In this document: positions 54,360 through 63,431 of the stretch, one piece after another
Position numbering within the stretch: the stretch's first letter is position 1
How the letters are laid out: every line of letters starts with the position of its first letter
Assembly: GCF_000022205.1 (NCBI RefSeq)
Contig: NC_012029.1
Coordinates: 2,480,001-2,544,000 of the forward strand
DNA: 64,000 nt
Source of the DNA: Halorubrum lacusprofundi ATCC 49239
GTDB lineage: Archaea; Halobacteriota; Halobacteria; Halobacteriales; Haloferacaceae
Reading direction: 5' to 3'
Program-made: the position numbers and the translations under genes
The notes under the pieces: generated by a model
Database searches by the model: none
What the model was told of the DNA's origin: nothing
What the model saw: the letters and a program-made list of their open reading frames with translations, nothing else

Positions 54360-54848
54360 TTATAAGAGAACGAGCAGCGCGACGCCGAGCAGCGCGAACA
54401 CCGCGTACAGCCCGGCCATCACCTCGCGTTTCAGCGGGCTCCCGAGCGGCTCCGCGGTCAGACGACGGATCGGCGGGAGGATCGCGATCCCGCCGAGAAT
54501 TAGGGGGAAGGCGCCGACCTGCGGGACCAGCGTGAGCGCGACGACAATCGTCCCGTAGCCGAACACGTAGCAGCCGCGGCGCCAGAGCTGCTCGCGGTCG
54601 GTGAGTTGCTCGGTCGGGACGAACCCGGACCCACCGCCGTCACTCTCGGCGTTCCCGGCGTTTCCGAAGTCCCCACCGCCTCCGCCGCCCGTCCCCCCGG
54701 ACTCGGCGGCCACCTGCTGGGCCTGCCGCTGTACGTACTCGTCGAGTTCCTCGGCGGCGTCCTCCGTTTGAGGGGCGCCGCAGTCGACGCAGTAGCGGGC
54801 CTCGTCGTCGAGCGACGAGTCACATCGGGGGCAGGTCTTCATCCTCAT
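54360..54848 (-). CDS. Zinc-ribbon membrane protein
   Basis: The protein has 162 residues. CPRCDSSLDD and CVDCGAP form an N-terminal zinc ribbon. A Gly-rich linker follows, then three hydrophobic helices (about 90-160). Haloarchaea carry many such proteins of unknown role. A second Met (MKTCP, 54842) may be the true start. It is on the opposite strand to the archaellum genes. Confidence 0.78.
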   Translation of the reverse strand: MRMKTCPRCDSSLDDEARYCVDCGAPQTEDAAEELDEYVQRQAQQVAAESGGTGGGGGGDFGNAGNAESDGGGSGFVPTEQLTDREQLWRRGCYVFGYGTIVVALTLVPQVGAFPLILGGIAILPPIRRLTAEPLGSPLKREVMAGLYAVFALLGVALLVLL

Positions 54849-55069
54849 CGAAACCGTACCGCGGGCGGACTTAACTCTTCGGAGCTTTGCTGACGGCCCG
54901 ATCCCGCTTCGGTCCGTCGATTTACTTCGCGTTCCTCCTCGATGAGTCGATCTGGTTCTCCGACACGATAATCGGGAGGGTACGCTTTAGTCGCTGAGAT
55001 CCCGAGGACGTACCAACCGACAGCGGGCCGGCGGAACGGCTCGGCCCGTCACGCGAAACGGACACCACG

Positions 55070-57484
55070 ATGACCTCCAGATCTTCACCGAACGGCGCGG
55101 ATCGGTCCGGCCGGACGACGACGGCCGACGGTCGAAGCGGACGGACCGATTTGGATACCGGGCGCGCCGGCTCGCACACGAAACCGGGCGAGGGGAATGC
55201 GGAGAGGGACATGGAAGCGACGCTCCGCGCCCGGCTCTCGGACCTCGGCGTCGTGCTGGTCGCGATCGCGGTACTCCTCTCGTTCCTCAGCGCGGCGGCC
55301 ACGGGCCCCGCATCAGCGACTCTCATGGGAGGAGATGCGGCGACAGGCGGTGGAGACGAGGTCGCCCCGGCGATCGCGGCTGACGACGAAGCGGAACCGG
55401 GTGGCGCCGCCCGGCGGGAGATCAGCGGATCGTTTAGCCGACCGACATACACCGGGACGGCGGGGGATCCCGTGGAGATCAGACACGTCATCGGCGCGTC
55501 CGGAAACGATAGCGCGTACCTGCTGATCGGCGGCAACCGGCTTACCGACTCCGGCGGAACGGTCGGGTTCGTCGACGTTGTCAAGGCATCCGGCGGGTCA
55601 ACGACAATTAACACGCGGCTTCTCGGGACGAACGAGAGCAACGTCGAGAGCTGTAGCGACCCCGCCACGAACTGCGACCTCGAGTTCAGAAACGGGGACG
55701 GCGACGTGATCGCGAAGAGCCTCGCGGAGCTGTCCGGCGCGGCTGGCGCAACCGGCGCGAGCGGCCTCGCACGCCCTCTCGCCCCGCAGCGATACCGGCT
55801 CGCGGTCACGAACGGGACGTTCATCGTCCGGAACTCCGGTGCGGTGGACCCCGTTAAGGTGGCCGCGGAGTCCGACCTCGTGTTAGAGAGCCCGACGTTC
55901 CACGACGACGTCGAGGTGTTCACGACCGCGGACAGCGACGTGATCACCGACGGCGAGGGCGAGACCGAGTCGCTCGGCGCGCTCAGGGAGAACGGGCTCG
56001 AGCGCACGGCGGTGACGAAGGGCGACCGCGTCGTGCTGGGCTTCGAGTCGACCGGAATCTGGGGCGCCCTGTCGTACTTCGCCGAGCGGCGGTCGACCGG
56101 GGCGATCGAGCCCGGGACCCAGATCGATCACCGAGTCCTCTCCGACCTCCTCGAGGCCGAGGAGGGCGTCTCGCTGCGAATCCGGCAGACGAACCCCGGA
56201 CGAAACGAGCGGGGGGCGGAGTTCGACCTCGCAAATGCCGACCCGAAGGACGTCACGCTCTATCTCGCGGAGGGAGAGACGCTCGAACGCGGCGAGAGCG
56301 ATCGGGCGCCCGGTCGGTTCTACCTCGCGATAGACACGAGCGACGGGGGCCCGTTCACCGACGACCCCGAACCGGGCGACGAGTTCGCGGTCGAGTTCGC
56401 TCTGGAGGGGACCGACGGCGAGCGGTACGCGTTCCGTGACGGCCAAGAGCCGCCGGCGGCGTTCGAACCGAAGTCGGAGGCGAACGACCGGGTGTCGGAG
56501 CAGTATCCGTACCACGAGAGCGCCGACGGTCGGGTGAGCACCGAGGCGTCGTTCAGCGTCAGTGAACGCTACCTCCGCTACGAGCACGTCACCGCCGACC
56601 GCGACCTCCTCATCGAGGCCGGCAACGAGAGTATCACCGGGACGACCTCGATCCTGCCCGCGACGGAGCTGTCGGCGACGATTGTCAGGGACGGCGACGA
56701 GGGACCGTCACGGACCGAGTCCGAGTTAACGATCGACAGAGGGAACTTCTCCGTGGACAGCGGGCTCGCCGACGCGGCGCCCGGGACGAAGGCGAGCTAC
56801 CGGCTCTACCGGGGCCAGTCGCTGCAGGACAGCCGGACGGTCCTCGTCGTCTCGGACGCCGGAGATCCCGCCCGTCTGCGGCTGACAAATGGGACGACGA
56901 CGAATCTCACGGTGACCCGGGGCGAGTCGCTGTCGAATCTCTCTGCGACTGTGCAAAACATCGGGCAGTTGCAGAGCCGGGAGCGGCTGTCACTCGACAT
57001 CGACGACGGGACGATCGTCGAAGAGCGCCACGTGACGGTCGGGCCGGAAGCCTCGAAAAACGAGACGTTCGGCGAGATCAACGCCAGATTGGAGCCGGGT
57101 GAGTACCCGTACGTACTCGCGATCGACGGGCACAGCGTGAACGGAACGCTGACCGTGGAAGCGGACCCGTCGGTGACGCGCGTCGACGACGCTGGCGCCG
57201 ACGGGGGCGACTCGGCGGCGATCGACGGAGCGGAAGGAGGAGACGGAGGAGACGGAGAGGGCGAGGCAGACGAGGCAGACGGCGACGGCTCGGACGATGG
57301 AGGCTCGGATGAAGGGACTTCGAGCGGTGGCGGTGGGGGAGACGCTCCCAACGAGGAACTCCCGGACGACGAGGCGCCAGACGGCGCGTCGCCGACGTTC
57401 CTTCCCTTCGGCATCGGGACGCGGGAGACGTTCGGTGGGACGCTCCTCGTCGGCGCGACGTATCTCCTCGGTCACTGGGTATGA
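55070..57484 (+). CDS. Large surface protein with beta repeats, DUF7827-like
   Basis: The protein has 804 residues (757 if the start is ATG 55211, MEATLRARLSDLG). It has a signal-type hydrophobic segment behind the basic N-terminus, several beta-sandwich repeats with NES/NGT glycosylation sites, a long acidic Gly/Glu/Asp-rich stalk (about 710-765) and a C-terminal hydrophobic helix. This layout is typical of haloarchaeal surface glycoproteins related to the S-layer. There is no clear archaeosortase PGF motif at the end. A GATAATC motif lies 97 bp upstream. Confidence 0.8.
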   Translation: MTSRSSPNGADRSGRTTTADGRSGRTDLDTGRAGSHTKPGEGNAERDMEATLRARLSDLGVVLVAIAVLLSFLSAAATGPASATLMGGDAATGGGDEVAPAIAADDEAEPGGAARREISGSFSRPTYTGTAGDPVEIRHVIGASGNDSAYLLIGGNRLTDSGGTVGFVDVVKASGGSTTINTRLLGTNESNVESCSDPATNCDLEFRNGDGDVIAKSLAELSGAAGATGASGLARPLAPQRYRLAVTNGTFIVRNSGAVDPVKVAAESDLVLESPTFHDDVEVFTTADSDVITDGEGETESLGALRENGLERTAVTKGDRVVLGFESTGIWGALSYFAERRSTGAIEPGTQIDHRVLSDLLEAEEGVSLRIRQTNPGRNERGAEFDLANADPKDVTLYLAEGETLERGESDRAPGRFYLAIDTSDGGPFTDDPEPGDEFAVEFALEGTDGERYAFRDGQEPPAAFEPKSEANDRVSEQYPYHESADGRVSTEASFSVSERYLRYEHVTADRDLLIEAGNESITGTTSILPATELSATIVRDGDEGPSRTESELTIDRGNFSVDSGLADAAPGTKASYRLYRGQSLQDSRTVLVVSDAGDPARLRLTNGTTTNLTVTRGESLSNLSATVQNIGQLQSRERLSLDIDDGTIVEERHVTVGPEASKNETFGEINARLEPGEYPYVLAIDGHSVNGTLTVEADPSVTRVDDAGADGGDSAAIDGAEGGDGGDGEGEADEADGDGSDDGGSDEGTSSGGGGGDAPNEELPDDEAPDGASPTFLPFGIGTRETFGGTLLVGATYLLGHWV

Positions 57485-57586
57485 GCGCGGTTGGTCTCGC
57501 TGTTTTCACCCTCCCGCGATCGGTTCTCAGCGCTGAGAACCGCGGGGGAGTCGTTAAGTGAACGCTGTCCCGCGTTCCGGATAACT

Positions 57587-57943
57587 ATGGCAACGCGCGT
57601 GCTTATCGCGGACGATTCGGAGTTCATGCGGAACCTGCTCCGGGAGATACTCGAAGGGGAGTTCGAGATCGTCGGCGAGGCCGAAAACGGCGTTGAGGCG
57701 GTCAATATGTACGAGGAACACGGTCCCGATCTCGTGATGATGGACATCGTGATGCCGATCCGCGACGGCATCGAGGCGACGACGGAGATCCTCGAAACGA
57801 ACCCGGAGGCGACGGTGATCATGTGCACCAGTGTCGGGCAAGAGGAGAAGATGAAGGCGGCCATCAAGGCCGGCGCCGAGGGGTACATCACGAAGCCGTT
57901 CCAGAAGCCGAACGTGCTCGACGCCATCGGATCGGCGGTATAA
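57587..57943 (+). CDS. cheY: Chemotaxis response regulator CheY
   Basis: The protein has 118 residues. The receiver has acidic Asp9-Asp10, the phospho-acceptor Asp53, Thr/Ser81 and Lys103 in ITKPFQKP. It carries the signal from CheA to the archaellum switch. Haloarchaeal CheY acts through CheF and ArlC/D/E. The stop overlaps the cheC start (TAATG). Confidence 0.96.
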   Translation: MATRVLIADDSEFMRNLLREILEGEFEIVGEAENGVEAVNMYEEHGPDLVMMDIVMPIRDGIEATTEILETNPEATVIMCTSVGQEEKMKAAIKAGAEGYITKPFQKPNVLDAIGSAV

Positions 57944-59142
57944 TGCGCGTCGACGTTCGGGCGCTCGGCGCCTGTAACCGGTTGGCAGAGCGGGGGGCCA
58001 GACAGGCCGCCGGCGCGCTCACCGACCTGACAGGTACGGATCTCTCCGTGGAGGTCACGGGCGCCAGCGTCGCCAGCGGCGAGGACCTCGCCGAGGCGTT
58101 CGCCGGCCGGGAGTCGATCGGCGTGAGCGTCGGGCTCCGCGGCGGGCTGGAGGGCGAGGCAGTCCTCGCGTTCGACGCGGAGAACGTCGACGCTCTGCTC
58201 TCGCTGTTACCCGGTGGGGCGTCGATGGGACGCAGCGCGGTGACGGAGGTCGGGAACATCGCGCTCGGCGGCTTCCTGGACGGCTGGGCGAACTATCTCG
58301 GAGCGGCGATAGACATGACGCCGCCTCGGTACTTCGAGGCCGACGGCGCCGCCGTCCTGCCCGACGGGGCGCTGGCCGGCGACGGCGTGTTCCTCTTCGA
58401 GAGCCGGCTGGACGCGACGACGACGGATCTGGACTTCTCCATCTACATGCTTCCCGACTCCGGGAAGTTCCGCGACCTCGTCGTGGGCAAGACCGCGCCG
58501 GCCGCGGCGTCGGGCGCGGACGGCGGGGCGGGGACCGACGGCACCGAGAGCACCGCGATCCCGTACGAGTCGCTGTCGACGTTCGCGTCGCTGGCGAAGC
58601 GGGGCTCCGCGAACGCCGCCGACAACATCGCGATGATGACGGGCCTCGACACGAGCGTCGACGTGAGCCGACTCCGATTCGTCCCCCTCGCCGACGTACC
58701 CGCCGAAGTCGGCGTCGAGCCGCACGCGGGGACCGTCTTCGAACTGCAAGGGGAGCCGAGCGGCTACCTCGCGATCCTCTTCGAAGAGGAGTCCGCGGCG
58801 AAGATCGCCGCCTCGATGCTCCCCAGCGAGCCGGACGAGCCGCTCGGCGGGATGGCGGAGAACGCGCTCTGCGAGCTCGGTAACGTGATGACGAGCGGGT
58901 TCATCGACGGGTGGGCGAACGTGCTCGGCACGTCGATCACCCACTCGCCCCCGGAGTTCGTCCACGACATCGGCTCGGCGGCGATCAGCCCGCTGGTCGC
59001 CAAGCTGAGTCGGCGGCAGGACTACGGGTTCGTAATCGACGCCGCGATTCAGACGGAGGGCGTACAGGCGCGGTGCGACGTGTACGCGCTCCCGGATGAG
59101 CGCGAACTGGCGCGGGCGCTCGATCGGCTTTCGGAGCCGTGA
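57943..59142 (+). CDS. cheC: CheC-type phosphatase with two CheC domains
   Basis: The protein has 399 residues. Two homologous halves are visible: VTEVGNIALGGFLDGWANYL in the first and MAENALCELGNVMTSGFIDG in the second. Each carries a conserved Glu-Asn pair typical of CheC/FliY/CheX. CheC dephosphorylates CheY-P and is stimulated by CheD. A Gly/Asp-rich linker separates the halves. Duplicated CheC chains occur in other haloarchaea. cheD starts by overlapping the cheC stop. Confidence 0.9.
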   Translation: MRVDVRALGACNRLAERGARQAAGALTDLTGTDLSVEVTGASVASGEDLAEAFAGRESIGVSVGLRGGLEGEAVLAFDAENVDALLSLLPGGASMGRSAVTEVGNIALGGFLDGWANYLGAAIDMTPPRYFEADGAAVLPDGALAGDGVFLFESRLDATTTDLDFSIYMLPDSGKFRDLVVGKTAPAAASGADGGAGTDGTESTAIPYESLSTFASLAKRGSANAADNIAMMTGLDTSVDVSRLRFVPLADVPAEVGVEPHAGTVFELQGEPSGYLAILFEEESAAKIAASMLPSEPDEPLGGMAENALCELGNVMTSGFIDGWANVLGTSITHSPPEFVHDIGSAAISPLVAKLSRRQDYGFVIDAAIQTEGVQARCDVYALPDERELARALDRLSEP

Positions 59143-59666
59143 GCCACCCCCCGTCGTCTCGCGATCGGACGCCCCGCGACGGGTCCGAAACCCAAGACGC
59201 CGGCCGGATCAAGGTCGGCGTCAGCGAGTTGGCGATCGCGACCGGCGGGGAGACGCTGACCACGAGCGGCCTCGGATCGTGCGTCGCCGTGGCGCTCGTC
59301 GATCGGTCGACCGGCATTCGGGGGCTGTTACACGCAATGTTGCCGAACGGTACCGGAACCGACACCGGGATCGAACGACCGGGGAAGTACGTCGACACCG
59401 GAATCGAGACGCTGCTCGCGGAGTTGGAGGCTGCGGGGGCGTCCACCAGCCGACTGGAAGCGCGCGTCGCCGGCGGCGCGGAGATGCTCGATCTCACGGA
59501 TGCGGTCGGGCCGCGGAACGTCGCGCGCGTCGAGCAGTCCCTCGATGCGGTCGGGATTCCGGTGGTCGAGCGCGCCGTCGGCGACGGCGTCGGCCGGACC
59601 GTCCGGTTCAGGGCCGACGGACGACTCGTCGTTCGTGCCGCTGACGGGTTCGAGCGAACCCTATAA
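59139..59666 (+). CDS. cheD: Chemoreceptor glutamine deamidase CheD
   Basis: The protein has 175 residues from GTG 59139, overlapping cheC by four bases. The catalytic Cys is in GLGSCVAVAL, His in GLLHAMLPNG, and Thr in YVDTGIETL. CheD deamidates receptor glutamines and binds CheC. It completes the adaptation module. Confidence 0.93.
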   Translation: MSHPPSSRDRTPRDGSETQDAGRIKVGVSELAIATGGETLTTSGLGSCVAVALVDRSTGIRGLLHAMLPNGTGTDTGIERPGKYVDTGIETLLAELEAAGASTSRLEARVAGGAEMLDLTDAVGPRNVARVEQSLDAVGIPVVERAVGDGVGRTVRFRADGRLVVRAADGFERTL

Positions 59667-59785
59667 GGGATCGAGCTGACTCTCGGAACCCGCGCAGTCG
59701 TCCGATTTTCCGCCAAGTGAATGTCTTCTCACAGTTGATATTTTGAGGGGTGAATTGAAGTGTGTTCTGGGGGTGGTACTCGGTA

Positions 59786-61648
59786 ATGGGCCTCGAACTA
59801 CCGGTGTGGGGAGCTCCAACGGCCGCATGGATAGTCGCCACGCTGGGGCTCGTCGGTGCGAGCGTCCTCGACAGGTTCCTCGACGATGACGGCTCCGACG
59901 ACGACGATTCCGGGGGCATGGGCGGCGGCGACGACCCCTTCGGCGGCGGCGGGATGGGCGGCGGTGGCGGCGGGATGGGTGGTGGCGGTGGCGGCGGAAT
60001 GGGCGGCGGCGACGACTTCGACGACTTCGACGGAATGGACGAGTGGGACGACGACTTCGACGACGGCGGCGGTGGCGGATCGGACACCGACGAGCTGGAG
60101 AAACGGCTCGACGACCTGGAGAACGAGGTCTCCTCGCTCTCGTCGACCGTCTCGACCGTCCGTTCGGAGAACGAGGAGATCTCGGCCGCCGTCGACGACA
60201 TCGAGGAGGACGTGCGGAACTTACTCGACATCTACGAGATGGTCACCCGCGGCATCAATCCGTTCGTCGACGACTCCAGCGGTTTCGACGGGGTCGACGA
60301 CGGCAGTGAGGGGTCGTTCGGCCTCTTCGACGACGACGAAGAAGAGAACGAAGCCGACGACGATCTCGACGAGGACGTCGCGAACGCGGACGCCGACGGG
60401 TTCTTCGACGACGACCTGCTCGACGATGACCTTGAAGACGATGACGACGAGTTCGCCGAGCTGGACGAGGAACCGGACGACGAGCACACGGACGACGGCG
60501 ACTCCGCCGACGCCGCGTCCGAGACCGCGGCGGCGGACGACGGAGACGACATGAACGACGATGGAAAGAGCTTCAGCGAGCTGAAAGAGGAGTACGACGC
60601 CGGGGAGGCCGACTGGGCCGACGAAGACGGCGCCGAAACGGACGCGGATGCGGCCGCGGACGAAGACCCGTTCGACGACGGGGGCGACTCGTTCGAAGAC
60701 GATCTCGGCGGCGAGCCGGACCCGTTCGACGATGGTCCCGGCGACGATGGGCCCGCCGATGACGGCGTCGACTCGTTCGACGAGGGGATGGGCGCGTTCG
60801 ACGATGGTCCCGTCGACGACGGTCCGGTGACGAACGGCCACGAGCCGGAGTCGGAACCCGACCCGGAGGCCGACCGCTCGCGCGGCCCACAGCCCGGCGG
60901 CGATCCCGCCGAGGCGAGCGGCGACGGCTTCGAGTACGTCCGCGAGGGCGATCTTTCTGGGACCCGCGGCAAGCCGTACCTCACGGAGCTGCCCGGCGAC
61001 TACGTCGGCGACCTCCTCGTGATGGAGTGGCTGGAGTTCCTCGTCTCCGAGAGCGACGTCACCGACGCGGTACGCGCGATCAACTACTACGAGCGCATCG
61101 AGTGGGTCGGTCCCGAGGCCGCCGCGCGGCTCCGCGACTTCCTCTCCGGGTTCGGCACGATCGACCGCAACCTCGTCGACCGACCCGGGACCGACCGGCT
61201 GGTCCGTGAGCACCACACCCGCAGTCTCCGGTACGTGACCCAACTCAACGGGACGAGCGGTCATCTGCTGCTGCTCGACCGCTGGGACGATCTCGCCGGC
61301 GGTTCGCTGGTCGGGGGCGGCCCGCCACGGATCGGTTCGGGGGGTCGCAGGGGGCGAGGAGGTCACGGGGGGCGCGGTCGTCGCGAGGAACGTTCCCCAC
61401 GCGAGGATCGCAGTAGCGACGGCCGCGACCGGCACGCGAGCGAGAACGGTCACGGCGGCGACGCGGAAAACCGAAACGGCCACGCGGAGAGACGGAACGG
61501 CCACGCGGAGAGACGGGACGACCACGCGGACCGTCACGGGTCCGAGGGCCGCGAGCGCAACGACGGCTCTCCACGGCCGATGAACGACCCGAACCCGCGT
61601 TCCGACCGCGCCGACCCGGCCGACGGAGGGTGGGGCGATGGGCGTTAG
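59786..61648 (+). CDS. arlCDE: Fused archaellum switch protein ArlC-ArlD/E
   Basis: The protein has 620 residues. After a Gly-Met-rich tract (about 42-75) lies an ArlC-like coiled domain (LEKRLDDLENEVSSLSSTVS). A very long Asp/Glu-rich linker (about 190-370) separates it from the ArlD/E domain (KPYLTELPGDYVGDLLVMEW, then NYYERIEWVGPEAAARL). The C-terminal 130 residues are basic, Arg/Gly/His-rich with repeats NGHAERR. ArlC, D and E receive the CheY/CheF signal. The protein is long for this family. Confidence 0.87.
   Translation: MGLELPVWGAPTAAWIVATLGLVGASVLDRFLDDDGSDDDDSGGMGGGDDPFGGGGMGGGGGGMGGGGGGGMGGGDDFDDFDGMDEWDDDFDDGGGGGSDTDELEKRLDDLENEVSSLSSTVSTVRSENEEISAAVDDIEEDVRNLLDIYEMVTRGINPFVDDSSGFDGVDDGSEGSFGLFDDDEEENEADDDLDEDVANADADGFFDDDLLDDDLEDDDDEFAELDEEPDDEHTDDGDSADAASETAAADDGDDMNDDGKSFSELKEEYDAGEADWADEDGAETDADAAADEDPFDDGGDSFEDDLGGEPDPFDDGPGDDGPADDGVDSFDEGMGAFDDGPVDDGPVTNGHEPESEPDPEADRSRGPQPGGDPAEASGDGFEYVREGDLSGTRGKPYLTELPGDYVGDLLVMEWLEFLVSESDVTDAVRAINYYERIEWVGPEAAARLRDFLSGFGTIDRNLVDRPGTDRLVREHHTRSLRYVTQLNGTSGHLLLLDRWDDLAGGSLVGGGPPRIGSGGRRGRGGHGGRGRREERSPREDRSSDGRDRHASENGHGGDAENRNGHAERRNGHAERRDDHADRHGSEGRERNDGSPRPMNDPNPRSDRADPADGGWGDGR
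61475..61516 (+). repeat. Two 21-bp repeats in the arlCDE tail
   Basis: The unit AACGGCCACGCGGAGAGACG plus one G occurs twice (61475-61495 and 61496-61516) and encodes NGHAERR. Confidence 0.8.
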
Positions 61649-62105
61649 CGTCTCGGCGTCGACGGCCATCATCGTCGCGGGGCTGTTCTTCGCGTTCACG
61701 ACGTTCTACCCCGTCGCGGCCAACGGCTTCGACCGCGTCAGCGACGCACAACACGGGATAAACGAGCGCGCGCTCGAACGACAGAACACGGACTTCGCGG
61801 TTTCGAACGCGACGTACGACGACACGACCGGCAACCTCACTGTCAACGCCACCAACGACGGCTCGATCGGGCTCGTCGCCGGCGATGCGACGCTGCTCGT
61901 CGACAACGAGTACGTCGACGTGGGCGGGGCAAACGCGACCACGACCGTCGACGGCGACGGCGACACCGAGCTGTGGCTCGGCGGCGAGACGCTGACTATC
62001 GAGGTCGACAAGAACGATCTCTCGACCGACGTGGTCGCGGGCGAGACCCGCGTCGTCCTCGTCGTCGAGTCCGGCGTCCGCGACACCGCGGAGGTGAGCG
62101 CGTAG
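61638..62105 (+). CDS. arlF: Archaellum protein ArlF
   Basis: The protein has 155 residues. One N-terminal membrane helix (IIVAGLFFAFTTFYPVAA) is followed by a beta-sandwich outside the membrane that binds S-layer and forms part of the stator with ArlG. It overlaps the end of arlCDE by 11 bases. Confidence 0.92.
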   Translation: MGVSVSASTAIIVAGLFFAFTTFYPVAANGFDRVSDAQHGINERALERQNTDFAVSNATYDDTTGNLTVNATNDGSIGLVAGDATLLVDNEYVDVGGANATTTVDGDGDTELWLGGETLTIEVDKNDLSTDVVAGETRVVLVVESGVRDTAEVSA

Positions 62106-62603
62106 ATGGCCAGCGTTCCCGTCTCGCACCTCATCCTGTTCATCGCAAGTCTCGTGATCGCCGCCGGCGTGGTCGGCACGATCACCACGGGGGTCGATCG
62201 CGTGAGCGCGGCGGTCGAGGACGCCGGGCTCGATGCGACCGAACAGCTCCGGACCGACGTGACAATTATCTCCGACGCGAACGCGGGGGTGTACAACGCC
62301 AGCGGCCAGCAGAACGTCACGCTCTTGATCAAGAACACCGGCACCTATCGGCTCGCGCCCGACGGCTCGGGACTCGATGTCGTCTTCGACGGCCAGTACA
62401 TCCCGCCGAGCGCGGCTGACGGCGAGCTCGTCTCTGCCGACAACGGCGCGGTCTGGAGCCGCGGCGACGTGTTGCGTCTCACGATCAACGTGAACGAGCT
62501 CGACGGGACGAACGGCGGGCTCGCCGACGGCGACCACCGGGTGTACGTCACCGCCAACGGCGACGAGGAGCTGTTCCAGTTCCGCGTGGAGGGGGGTAAC
62601 TGA
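62106..62603 (+). CDS. arlG: Archaellum protein ArlG
   Basis: The protein has 165 residues. The N-terminal helix (HLILFIASLVIAAGVVGTI) precedes a beta-sandwich like that of ArlF, with the sites NAS and NVT. ArlF and ArlG together make a pseudo-periplasmic stator. The ATG follows the arlF stop directly. The next gene is 2 bp away. Confidence 0.92.
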   Translation: MASVPVSHLILFIASLVIAAGVVGTITTGVDRVSAAVEDAGLDATEQLRTDVTIISDANAGVYNASGQQNVTLLIKNTGTYRLAPDGSGLDVVFDGQYIPPSAADGELVSADNGAVWSRGDVLRLTINVNELDGTNGGLADGDHRVYVTANGDEELFQFRVEGGN

Positions 62604-62605
62604 CC

Positions 62606-63355
62606 ATGCCGCACGACAACCTGCTCTCGCTCGGCCTCGGCGAGCGCGACCGGCTGAACAAGGAGCTTGGCGGGGGGATCCCCCGCGGGAGCATCGTCCT
62701 CATGGAGGGCGACTACGGCGCCGGCAAAAGCGCCATCTCCCAGCGGTTCGCCTACGGACTCGTCGAAGAGGGCGCGTCGGTGACGGTAATGTCGACGGAG
62801 CTCACCGTCCGCGGGTTCATCGACCAGATGCACTCGCTGGAGTACGACATGGTGAAGCCACTCCTTCAGGAGGAGCTGCTCTTCCTCCACGCCGACTTCG
62901 ACTCCGGCGGAGCGTTCTCCGACGACGACGGGGAGCGCAAGGAGCTGCTCAAGCGGCTGATGAACGCAGAGGCGATGTGGAACTCCGATGTCATCTTCCT
63001 CGACACGTTCGACGCAATCTTCCGGAACGACCCAACCTTCGAGGCGCTGGTTCGGAAAAACGAGGAACGACAGGCCGCCCTTGAGATCATCTCCTTTTTC
63101 CGGGAGATAATCTCACAGGGGAAGGTGGTGGTGCTCACCGTCGATCCCTCGGCCGTCGACGACGACGCGATCGGCCCGTTCCGGTCGATCGCCGACGTGT
63201 TCCTCCAGTTGGAGATGATCGAGGTCGGCAACGACATCCGCCGGCAGATCAACGTGAAACGCTTCGCGGGGATGGGTGAACAGGTCGGCGACACGATCGG
63301 CTTTTCGGTCCGCTCGGGGACCGGAATCGTCATCGAGAGCCGCAGCGTCGCGTGA
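62606..63355 (+). CDS. arlH: Archaellum motor regulator ArlH
   Basis: The protein has 249 residues. It is a KaiC-like ATPase with Walker A GDYGAGKS (35-42) and the Walker B region VIFLDTFDAIF. It forms a ring around ArlI and regulates motor assembly and torque. It sits between arlG and arlI, as in other archaella. Confidence 0.94.
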   Translation: MPHDNLLSLGLGERDRLNKELGGGIPRGSIVLMEGDYGAGKSAISQRFAYGLVEEGASVTVMSTELTVRGFIDQMHSLEYDMVKPLLQEELLFLHADFDSGGAFSDDDGERKELLKRLMNAEAMWNSDVIFLDTFDAIFRNDPTFEALVRKNEERQAALEIISFFREIISQGKVVVLTVDPSAVDDDAIGPFRSIADVFLQLEMIEVGNDIRRQINVKRFAGMGEQVGDTIGFSVRSGTGIVIESRSVA

Positions 63356-63431
63356 ACGCATGCCCGAGTCGACGCACAGCCGTCCCGGCCGCCGGGACGC
63401 GACCGATCGGACAGGAGACACGGAGTAAGAC

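Noticed and set aside
63360-63428. 22-codon frame between arlH and arlI
   Set aside because: It is in frame with arlI but closed by TAA, and has no promoter or independent support.
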